This document shows positions 50,161 to 61,200 of a DNA stretch of 64,000 bases, one piece after another (the first letter of the stretch is position 1; every line of letters begins with the position of its first letter). The notes beneath the pieces were generated by a model. That model had not been told where the DNA came from. It saw only the letters and a program-made list of their open reading frames with translations, and made no database searches. The stretch lies in the NCBI GenBank assembly GCA_013399115.1, contig VXAA01000089.1, positions 14,923-78,922 of the forward strand, written 5' to 3'. Made by a program: the position numbers and the translations under genes. Origin of the DNA: Anseranas semipalmata (Eukaryota > Chordata > Aves > Anseriformes > Anseranatidae).

Positions 50161-52565
50161 GAGCTGGCGGCACAGCACCTCAGTAAATGCTCTGGCAAGG
50201 TTTCCTTCTTGCAGTAGGGTCGGTTTGGCAGAATTTCGTTTCTGAAGTGGTTCGAGTATCTTCTTACAGAGTAGTTTTGAAGCTTGAGTCTTGCTCACTG
50301 CTTTGTACTCGATGGGGAGCTTGGCCTGGCTTAACGTGGTGGAGAGGAGCTTGGGAGGGCCTGAACTGGCCTTGTTGCTGAGAGAGAGAGCTGTATGAGG
50401 GCTGGCTGTAGAGCCAAGGTATCAGCGGTGAGTGACCGAGGAGGCACGGCAAGGAGGGCTTGTGGGGCTTGTTAGTGTTAGGTCATACTACTATTTCTAG
50501 TGGGACATTAGCACTCAGTCAAAAAATGGACAGCTTCGCATCTAATGCTGTTCAGACTTATTGTTAATACACGTTGTATCCATATGTATTGTACAGGTGC
50601 AGCAGAGGTAGGTACTTTGGAGTTCTTTGGTTGGTTTACTTGATCGGGTATTTTTTAGATCCATCTCGTTACAGCGCTGATATGGGGATAGATGCTTTCA
50701 CATAAAACATGACTCCAGTGTTTGTCACAGGGTGACAAGACCCTCTTCTATGAGAAGAGGCATAAATCATCTGTTTAGTTAATCATATAAGTACAGATTA
50801 TGTCTGTGGCAGCTACAGTTGTTGTTCATGTTGGAATAGTGAGTTAATATAGCTGTATTGCAGATTGGTTTGTTTTAGAAGTAATTGTGATATCAGAAAT
50901 AAAGAGGTAGTACATTTAGTAAGCCATTATTCAGACTGTTAGTGATGCACTCCCTGTTTTGGTGGAGAGATGTAAAGCAGTACAATTAAGGATAAAACAG
51001 GCTGGTTTTTGGAGGTCAGTCTTTGCAGCAGCTCAAAGGTTGCAGTGGTGGAAGGTGTTCTGTAGGGGAAGAAGAGTATTTATGCAGGATGAATGAAGTC
51101 AGTTCTTCACAGGATCCTGTTATTAACACTTTATATAAATCTGTGTTGTGTGTAGTTTTGCATACAGTAACACTCTTCCTAGAACATCAGCTGTGGAAAT
51201 GGGTCTCTTTTTATCTGCAAGACAAACCTATACTTTTCATAGTAATTGTAGATATCATTTGCTTTAAATGAGATCTGGATGATATTGCTGATGGTATGCT
51301 AATGGTGAAAGCCATCCCCCTGTACTACTTGTCTCATGGTAATCATTGGGACCTGCTCAAACTCTCTGTTGGTTGTTCCTGCTTACACCACTGGTAAGTG
51401 GTGGCTGGAGCATTCTTTTGGGGAAGTGCTGCAGGCTGACAGGTTGCGAAGTGTTGTGTGTGTCTGTGCTCTAATGCAAACCAAAAGTGGCAGCCAGGGG
51501 TTAGGATGGTGGGGAAAAGGAAGGGTTCTTACACTGGTGGTGGTCTTCTGCTGTGAGAGCCTGCCGAGCCAGCAGAATCTGGGTTTGCAGGGAAAAGGCT
51601 GTTGCAGTAACAAGAATAACAGCAAACAGCATTAGAACAACTGGGGGAAGATATTGCCGTGGCAGCTTAGGTAGAAGGCTGCAGAGCTGCCCATGGAAAA
51701 CAGTCTCTGGAGGTACAGATGGAAGGCCTGTAGCCATACTGCAGGCTGAGGCATCCAAGGCACTGTGCAGTGCTGGCTTCTAGTTTATGGATGCCAATCT
51801 GCAAGAAGGAAGTACAGTAATGAGTGAAAAGGTGTAAAAAACTAGCTGAGGAGGGCCTTTTAGCAAACAGTTGCGACAATGCTGCGCAAGAGGAGCTGTC
51901 AGGACAACTGTTCGTTATCTGTTGTAAATTCACACGGTGTCAGATACGCTATGGTGAGGAATATTGCTCTAAGAAAAGCCTGTCTGACTTCTTAAGCCGT
52001 ATCACTTAGTGAAATAGCTAAATCCCCCTTGGTGAAAATTATTCTCAAATATGCTTTAATGGCGAACCAGTTTTAACTGCATAACTGGAAATTTGGATTT
52101 GTTTTTAGTTCTTGTACAAACGCCTGACTGAGGAATAGTACGAGGCATAGTAACAGCTAGGCAAGCTTTCATATTTGACATAGACCAGACTTGAAGTTGA
52201 AGTGCTTTGACCAGGTGGACCATTTCTCTTCTGGAAATTCATTTCAGTGTACTTAAGATACTTACCGTACCAATGTGCTTAAAATCTCTGTTTTTCTTGA
52301 TGAAATAAAAGCCATTTGTCTAGAATTACCTAGAAAAATATCTTAAGAAAGTTAACAAGTGTGTATCTTGTTCAGGCTGTCTATTTTGATTCCTTAATTC
52401 TTAATTAGTGAGCGATTTTTGTCTAAAGGATTCCAATTATATAATTGGTTGTCATTTAACTTACTGTTACCACAACACTGAAATCTTCGAATTGCTAGAA
52501 TTCAATAATCATAGCAAAATATTTTTGCTCTTTTATTATCAAGGAGATATTGAACCTATTGAACC
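50161..52565. other. Divergent flank of the EIF3E promoter
   Basis: Leaving the CpG island, GC content stays moderate to about 50450. A good plus-strand 5' splice site (GCG|GTGAGT, intron start 50428) and a weaker one (CTCA|GTAAAT, 50181) occur here. A moderately GC-rich patch at 51360-51780 has overlapping open frames that are not recognised. No coding gene is supported. Confidence 0.55.
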
Positions 52566-52761
52566 TCACTGGAGCAGGTTGCCCAGAGAAGCTGTGGATG
52601 CCCCATCCCTGGAAGTGTTCAAGGCCAGGCTGGATGGGGCCCTGGCCAACCTGATCTAGTGGGAGGTGTCCCTGCGCATGGCAGGGGGGTTGGAACCAGA
52701 TGGTCTTTAAGGTCCCTTCCAACCCAAGCCATTTTATGATTCATTCTACGATATGATTCTA
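52566..52761 (+). mobile_element. CR1 LINE, 3' end
   Basis: Truncated copy of about 196 bp on the plus strand. It encodes the CR1 ORF2 terminus (SRLPREAVDAPSLEVFKARL) up to a TAG, followed by the conserved 3' UTR (GGTCTTTAAGGTCCCTTCCA) and degenerate 3' repeats (ATGATTC, ATGATTCTA). Confidence 0.92.
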
Positions 52762-55700
52762 TTAACATCTTGCACATCCTTTGACACCAGGGGTAGACTC
52801 TATGATTCAAATCTTATTTAACTTGCTTAATTTTTTTAATTTTGGCACTTGTAATCTGGAAATTATATTGCTGTGTCTTTTACCGTTTTATATATATATA
52901 TATGAAGGTTTTAATTTCTGCATTCCATAACTGTTTAGTTTACATTTGTTAAAATAAAAATATTCCTAAAGTCAAGAATGTGACATTTATAAGAATTCAC
53001 TGTTGTCAACTCTTTTCTGAATAGTTTTCTCATAATTCTGTTGAGTCGTCATGAACTAGAAGAATATGTTGCCTTGCTATTTAAAGTATTTGGAAACAAC
53101 TGAGGAAACACAAGAGACCAGAGTGGAATACTGTCTGAAAACTTTTTCATCATTTGATACACCTTTTCTGGTGCAAGGGTGTTAGTAAGGAACCTGACTG
53201 AAGATGCAGGACCTGGACAGCAATGATAACTAACGCAGGGGAGTTACTCTGCATTTGTACCAGTGCGACTTGTAACGCAGGGCTTTTTTCCCTTTGTAGG
53301 GAGGCCACCTTAAAGAGCTGAGGCAGCAGTGCTTACCTAATTCTGCTTTACCAATGGGTGGTGTTGGGCTCTGTCCGCAACTTTCAAGTAATATTTTCTA
53401 TATTTTTTGGAAGTATTTCTCTTATTAAAGGAACAGAAATTATGGAACTCTGTTGTGTTGCAAACTTCACCTAGTAATGTGAATCAAGTGAATGTTCAAA
53501 TAGAAGTCAGTCAGTTCTGAGACATTCTCTCTGGGTTTCAGCTGGACTTGAGCTTTTCTAAAACAGACAGATGGAATACTTTTTTTTTTTTTTTCTCCAC
53601 ACAGGTGATTAAGAACAGAGGGAGCAGGAGGATATTTATGTGTACATTCCACTTGTGGGGAAAAATGTTCCTTTTCTCCTATGCTTGCAAATATAGGATA
53701 CCTGTCAGGAAAAAAAGGCTTATGGGTTGAATCTCGTCTACATGTAGATGTCTCTACTGACTGACATGCTGTTAAAGGATACACTATGTATCATAATATA
53801 CTGGCAGGTGAAAGGGTTACAATTAAAATTCCGAGGAAACTGGAAACTTGTATGACTTGTAGCTTTGAGCCTCTTCATAGGCTATTGCTTTGTTTTGTTT
53901 AGAGAATGTAATAAGCCCCAGGAATGGCGGGGTGGGAAGGACCATTTGCACAAAGTAGTCCCTATCTTTCCACCCTTTTGCTACAATTTTGATTTTGCTT
54001 GTCAAGCTAACAAGAAGATAATAAATTCATCTTCAGTGTTTCTGGTTTGCCCGATTCTCTGCTTTCAAGAGAGATTTGAAAGGCCTGTTAGAAGGCAGAA
54101 CTAGAACTGGGATTTACAGAAGACTTCAGTGAGCTTAGTTGGATTGCTTAGGAATAAATGAATTTGGCTCTGTAAGTATGACATGGTATACTTTAAATAT
54201 ACAAAACAAGGCAAAGGAAATTGTAAGTAAAGCTTTTTATCCCAGAGTATTGGAATCAGTGAGGAAGGGCATAATTCAATCTCAAATCTTTATTATTGTG
54301 ATGATGGATGAGCAGGAAAGAAGCCATTTTGCTTTCCAATCCCAAGTTGTTAGCAGACAGATCTGGAGAAAAACCTGAGTTCAAGAATACTTCAACTCAA
54401 GATCAGAGAAACAAATGAGGTTTTTGAAAAATACGCATGTTCTGAAGTTATTTTTCAAAATATCATTATAAGATTGTAAGTTATTATTATAATTAAATAT
54501 AAATTACAAATTAATCTTGTGTTAAGTAACTTGAAATTCATTAGGAAGACTTTTTTTTTTTTTTTTTGAGGGGGAGGGGGGAGTTTCCCCAGTGAGGAAT
54601 TATTTTGAAATGTTTTATTTTCTGGAATTATTTGGGAAAGCATAATAGGTTATTATGGAAAAGTTCTAATGAGTGTACAACAACTTGTAGTGAATACTCT
54701 TTTATAGGTTTATATATGGGAAGGCGGCCTAACTCTTCATGCTGATGGACAGAAAACAGCTCTTATTTTACTTTCCTTCTGCACTTGAGTTATAAAAAAT
54801 TAAAAAAAAATTGTAGAATGATGGTACATGAAAATCTGAGTTGAAGGTGATGGAGGTATTTACAGCACCAGGCTTTTTAACCTCACTTGAAAAATATCTG
54901 AATTTGATATAAACCTGTTTGCAGCCAAGAGTTTAATGACCACTGTTCCCATTATATGGTCATTTTCAGTCTCGGATATATTTTCTAACTGTAACCTTAA
55001 AAATTATGTTCATCTTTTCATGGTTAAGCAAACAGGGTTTGAAACTATTGTAGGTTAAGGTGGTTTTAGTATTTTAAAATGTTTTAAAAATCTTTTTAAA
55101 ACATAGGAAATGGAGAGGATGCTTAAATTTCTCAAGGACTTCAGTATAAGGGCTGCAGACTGCAAGCATTCTGTAGCAAATAGGTATATTTCTTAAAACA
55201 GAAGATTTCTTTGATTTCTTTTTTTGAAAAAAAAAAAAAAGGGAAAAAATTGCTTTTGTCGCATTCATGTATGTCAGTTAGTACCTGAGGAAGTTTACCA
55301 GCTTGTGGTGAGTTCATTTTTGTTGTGTTTTCTTATCTTAGTATAGCATAAATTCTTTGTTGCTTCTTTTAGTACTGCATTAGTTGTTTTTTTATTTCAG
55401 TCACTGCATTACTTAAATACAATTGTGATGAAACTGGTCATCTTCCTTTCAGTAATTGTGGCAGCTTGTGGATGCCATATTGCTCTAATAAGGGCTGCAC
55501 TCACAACCCTACCTTTGACTCCTAAATACAAGATTTTAAAATGTCTGAACAGAAGTGGTACTGAGATCTAAATGCTTTAAATGCAAGCTTTCCCTGCTTG
55601 CTCCCTAGGTTCATTAGGAGCCAGTAAGCTCCGATCCAGAGATCTAAAGCTCCCTATGAACACTGCACAACCTCCTTAAAAGTCCTGCTAACTGGGGTAC

Positions 55701-58097
55701 AAGTAGACAGATCAGCCCCACAACAAATTAATGGTCAAGTTGGACCATTGGGGGAAAGATGTAAAATGCTTGATACGTGTTCCATCTTTTTTAGGTTGAA
55801 AATCTATAGCTTTGTAATCAGTAATGGTAGGCCCAGCCAGAAACCTAAACACATCAGAAGAACGGTTCAGAGTCAGTACTGAGTGGAAGGGAGCTGTAGC
55901 TCCTCCACTTCTCACTTTCCCACCTACAGTTTTTTTCAGAAAGCAAGCCACTGTGCTGCCAAGTAGCTCATTTTACTGAGCTGGGTAGCATTCTCCTTCA
56001 GCAAGACAAAATTCGAGGAGAACAGGGACGTGGGGTTGCCTGCTGGGCAGGTGCGCAAGGCAAATGTGGCGGATAAGGTGAGAATGTTCCTCTATCCAAA
56101 CCATAAATGTTACTGTGAGCAAACGGTCCGGACATTGGTTTGGGGCATCATAGGAAGAGTTTGGGGGCATTAAAAACAGGGGCAATCTTTCAAGAGATGG
56201 TTCCCTGGCAGCTGCCCGTTTACCTGCTCTTTTCTAAAGAAGTAATCTGTCATTTCCCAGGATCGGTCGTCGACCACCCCACTGACAGCCTGCCCTGTTA
56301 TTTGGGGCCTAGGCTGGCCCCAGGAAGTTGGAGGATGGGGTGCTGGAGATGCCAGCCCCATGTTCACTCTCCTTCCCCACGCTCTTGTGGGACAGGTTCA
56401 CGGGAGGGAGTAGCGCAGGAAGGGGCGGTGGTGAATACCTGCGGGTTGTGCTACGTGCCTGCGCTGTGGGAGTAGGTGGGGGCGTGCTGTGAGCATGCTG
56501 GATAAATGCAGGCCAGAGTAACCGATAGCCCGTGGTGGATCTGGGTTCTGGGTGTATTCAAGAACCAACAAGATTTAAGCTTTCACCCTCCTCGATGATC
56601 TTTCACACCCACTTGCTCCCCCCCGGCGTTACGCTCAGTAGGTCTCGGCTTCCCCTCCCAGCAGGGAGGTCGCTGCTGGCCTGGGAGCGCTGGGGATGGA
56701 GTCGTGTTGGATTGTCCTGTGCTGCTGCTGGCAGTCACCAGCCTCGGGTGTTACAGGGCAAGGTCCCTGAGCACCCCTGGCAGTTGTTTCCACACATTGC
56801 CCCTGATCCCCAGGGTCTTTTCTCACTTCCAGGATCTTTACTCCAGCTGAAATTTTCACCACCACCTTTCCAGGCCCCTCTCTTCTTTCCAAAACCATGT
56901 CTTCTTTCTGGGGAGCCCTTCTGTGAGCTGCCTAATCTCTCGTTTTCCCAATCTAAGCGGTCAGTGTGTGGAAACAGCGCACGGTCAGCCTCCTAATAGA
57001 GGGTTCTGCCTCTCCATTAATTGGAGGATTTGGTAGGTGCCACTCTGCAGGCTCGGTTGGATTGAAATTTACAGCCAGCCCATACCGATAGCAACTAGGA
57101 AGTAGCAGTCTCCTGAGAGTTCAGAAGTTCAGTTCTGGACATTCACCCCCACACAGGTGTAGACCCAATTATCAGCTGCCTGCTAGCAGTTAAACTTTTT
57201 TTTGTGTGTGCGTACAATGGGAGTGCACCAAAGATGCCTGAAAATTCAACGTGAAACTGGCTGCTCTCGTGCTTTGTCCATGAGAACTGGGCTGAGTCAC
57301 CATGCGGACTGGGACAAAAACAGTCCAGCCTTAAAGTTCTCCCTGTACTCATCTCAAATCAACTTCTCCAGGAGGGATAACATTGTAGGCGCAGTTGATG
57401 AGGAGGAAAATTTGGAGCAGGATGATGATAAAGACTTACTCAGAGCTAACACAATAGATTGGTGGCAGAAGCAAGGAAAGAGGGAAAGATCTGACCTCAG
57501 TTTGGTCTCTTCTAGCAGTACTTAATTGTTGTAGGGGCCTCCAGTCGGTAATGAGCCTAAGACAGTGGAAAGGCAGAGTTTCTCACGGGGCGGGGGGTTG
57601 TGGTGAAGATGTTCATTCCTTTTCTTTTGTTCAAGAGCTGTCTTTGAAGGCATTGTTCTTCCACAGCTGCAGTAGCCTACATTCATTGTGATAATTGTGG
57701 GACAATATGTAGGATGGATGATTGATACGTGATATAAAGTTGTGTAAGACTGTTACTAGAGGATCATATGGAGATAATAAATTATGCGAAGGCAGCAAAG
57801 AAATAAGCTAAGGACAATTTTAGTGGGGTGCGATAAGGGAAAGGGTGCAGCAGATCCCAACAGGGCTAAAAATGGGTAAGAGAAACAAAGTGCAACAGTC
57901 ACTGCAACTAACCGTGTTGGACAGGACAGGAGTTGAAGTCTTACAGGACAGGTAAGGCAGAAAAAATACAGTAAGTAGCTGATGGACAGAAAAGGAAACA
58001 AATTCTTTATGGTCACGAAGAGCCCTGCACTCCCTGTGCACTTCATCTGTTTTTCTGTATTAGAACAAGGACTAAGCGCGCTGTCTTCCTTTGGTAG
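52762..58097. other. Intergenic, no gene recognised
   Basis: Contains a (TA)n tract at about 52891-52903 and T-runs near 53580 and 54551. It also has a minus-strand frame at 55712-56185 that stays open apart from one TAA, and a GC-richer area at 56200-57000 with unrecognised short frames. Confidence 0.6.
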
Positions 58098-58269
58098 GAA
58101 ACCCAGGTGTGCAGGCAGGGGCTGGCAGTTTGGGAGGATGGGACCGCAGGCGCGTGGCAGAGCTTGCAGAGCAGCCCAGATACAGCCGAAGAGGCAGCAG
58201 GATGCAGAGGTGGAGAGGCTGCTGCCTTCCCAAGTGCGGGATGGACTCGGCGTTCGGAGCAGAGCACAG
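58098..58269 (+). other. Exon-like segment, unidentified
   Basis: A GC-rich 172-bp block is bounded by a pyrimidine-rich TTTGGTAG| acceptor-like sequence and a strong CACAG|GTAGGT donor-like sequence. It is open in two plus-strand frames and has no recognisable protein. It could be an exon of a non-coding RNA, or chance. Confidence 0.2.
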
Positions 58270-61200
58270 GTAGGTAGGAGGTCATTCATAATCCTCAAGG
58301 GCGTGGGATATAGGCAGTAGCAAGCAGGCAAAGATTTTTTTTATTTTTTAATAGCCTTTGTAAATTAGTCACCAGCTTTGTGCTATGGTGTTTTGAGAGC
58401 CAGGTATTCTCACATCTCCCAACTCATTTGTTCTAGCTGTTAATCAGTTGCGCTCTTGTTCTGGACAGTTTGAACTCTCAGTGAATTTGGTTTTAAGAAC
58501 ATTTTGAAAGATTTTATGAAAATGAGAGAAGTGGATAAAAAAGTGAAGATGCAACGTGCAGTGAGGGCAAATGTTGTTATTATTAATGGAGTACATGAGG
58601 TCAAGATACTTGCTATTAACAACTGTCTACTAAGTCCACCACTTCACTCTGGCTTTTTAGCAGATGCTGTAAGAAATGAAGACCCAGTTGGCTGCTTTGG
58701 GGTAGGAACAAGCAGTGGAAGGAGGAATGGTCTGGGCAGTCCTGTCAGGTTAATGACATTCACCCTGTGGTTGTGGGCTTCTCTCCCCTTTGCCAATGAA
58801 GGGAGATTAGCTGCTAAGAGGCTTTCATTGCCTCCACTGGTACGAACTTGCTCTTACGAACCCCTGTTCGAAATGCAGCCTCAGAAAGGATGGAGAGGGG
58901 AGAGCTGACTTTCCTTTCCCGCTGTTGTATCGTAGTACAGTATTGATCTGCACGGCTTGTGGTAGCGTTTCAGTCAGTGGAATATGATCTCTTTGATTGC
59001 AATAATTCTGTCCTGTCCTAATAAGGCTGCTCTATGTAAATTTTTTGAAATGCTGTAGAAATGCCTCCTGTGGTATGATATAATCTTAGAGAGTTTGATG
59101 CAAAGCCTGTTGAAGTTGGTGGAATGAATCTGTGGATTTTAGGGGATTGGAAACAGATCTGGGATTTGGACCAGAGCATTAGCCTAACAGGTAATATTAT
59201 TGTCTGCAGCACCATAACATTTCCCATGCTGTGCTAAGTCACCTTAAGATGTTTAAGGATGTATAAGTGGTCCAATTTTCCTTTCCCCTCCCAAAATATT
59301 TTAAACATTTCAGTTGCTTATGTTGGTCTTCTACAATATTGCATTTGAGAAATACAGGCAGCACAAGTTACATACAGGCACAGGATGTTTATGAAACTGT
59401 GAAACTCCTGCTTTAAGCTGTGGAAACAACCTCCGTTCATGATGTTACAGGTTACATTTCAGTCCACAGGGAAGGTGTGTGTTTTTTTATTATTATTATT
59501 ATTTTTTTTTTTCTAAGCTGAGTTGTTAGCCCCTGAAAAATGGAAGTGCTGATATAATCTGAAATAGTATTTCCTGAAGGGGCATGTTGGAGCAATATTC
59601 TAGGAGTTTAATATGTCCCATTGTGAGAGTCATTTGTCATTTTAACCCTAGAGGCAAATTTGTAAAGGTTAGTGAAGGCTATTTGTCAAAGTTAAATAAA
59701 TCAGCTGCTTAAAATGTTGTTTCTAAAATGAGTAGCTTGAAAATACTACTAGTTGTTGTTTTCAGATTTTTTTTTTTTTTAAAGATTTTGGATAGGGTAG
59801 ATGAAAAAAGTGTCTAAACTGAAATTGTTTATACATTTGCTTAATTATGAAGAAATCATTTTCTGTGTAAATACAGAAAACAGAGACACCACAGCCGAGA
59901 CTGCACAGTTTTAGACAATTAAGATGATTCCACTGTTAAAACTCCCTATGCCAGTGGCCGGTACTGAAAACAATGCAGATATTTTAAATGGGATTGGTTT
60001 GAGAGGGGAGCCCAATGTATTGGTGGTTAAATTGTATGAATTGTGTATCCTGCTATTTGTTCTTCTCTAAATGCAATTGCTGGCTTGCAATTCCAAAATG
60101 TCCTTCTCAGTCTGCATTTCAAATGGTTCTACTTGTAGATGGAAATTAAGTTTCCAGTCTAGCAAGTTCTCCCTACTTAAAAACTTTATTAAACCTTATA
60201 GTTAGAAAAACTATTTGGAATACTAGGAAAAAGGCTGATATATGAACTTTGCCTTTGCAGTAGCAAAAGGATTTGTGGTTATTGCTTTTTAACGTGTTTT
60301 TTAAAGCATAATTATATGAAAATGCTTATTATTGAAAAGCATATTACACTTAGCTACAGCATTGACCTACTGCAGGGAGTTGTGTAAGAACGTTTCTTCT
60401 TTCGAATTAGGGGAATTTAGGATTTTCTTTGTATTTTTCAAGTTACTTTTTATTATTTTCTGGCAATGCACAAACAGAGGGTTTAGGTAGCTGAGTTCGC
60501 AGTAAGATTGTTGTAGGCTTACAGGGTTTGATTTAATTAAAATAGCCTTTAGTTAGGCAACAGCCCTTCCACATAGCTTTATAGCCAGTTACTCCAATTA
60601 GTAAAACAAATACTGAAACAAAAAGGGGAGTGCTTGTTTTCCTAAACTTTTTAATCGGGAAACTCTTCCCAAAAGATGGATCAAATTCTCTTTTTTAATT
60701 TATTCAGCATAAATGAATTAAATTGAAAATTGATTAACTCACAGTTGGGAGAATCTCCCTGCAATGACTTGGAACACATGCTAGGGATTAACCCCAAATC
60801 CCAGGCCCTGTATTCTTCTGCACTGCCTTTTCTAGTGGGATCATTTTTTCACGGTAAGAGACCTTAGAGCCTTTCTTTTGGAGGTTGCTGAGAGACTTAT
60901 GTGCCTTTCACCTGTGTTTTAAAGTGCTCATGTGTTAATATTATACTCAAGAATGCTCCAGTAAGAATTTCCTGAGAATCAATGAATGAATCAGTATTTG
61001 TGAAGCTCTTAGCTACACGAAGGTATTGTTATATTACGCTAAGCAGTAGAGGAACTGCCATGACTATAAAGTAGTAATTCCATTAGTTTGATGTCAAAAC
61101 TCTGCCTGCTTCTTTTCTGTTAAAGACAAAAGCTCTTGTGAAAGTGCTTGCTCATTATCGAGAAATAATAGGATAATACTGTGCAGTTAAGGATAAAACT

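Noticed and set aside
49288..50186. Several long GC-rich open frames on both strands around the CpG island
   Set aside because: High GC content removes stop codons. The peptides are Ala/Gly/Pro/Arg-rich, overlap each other, cross the N gap and show no family resemblance.
57756..58331. Minus-strand open frame of 191 codons, the longest in the window outside repeats
   Set aside because: It begins at TTG, not ATG. It is unusually rich in Leu, Cys, Ser and Pro as expected for the complement of purine-rich DNA. It matches no known family and has no supporting gene structure.
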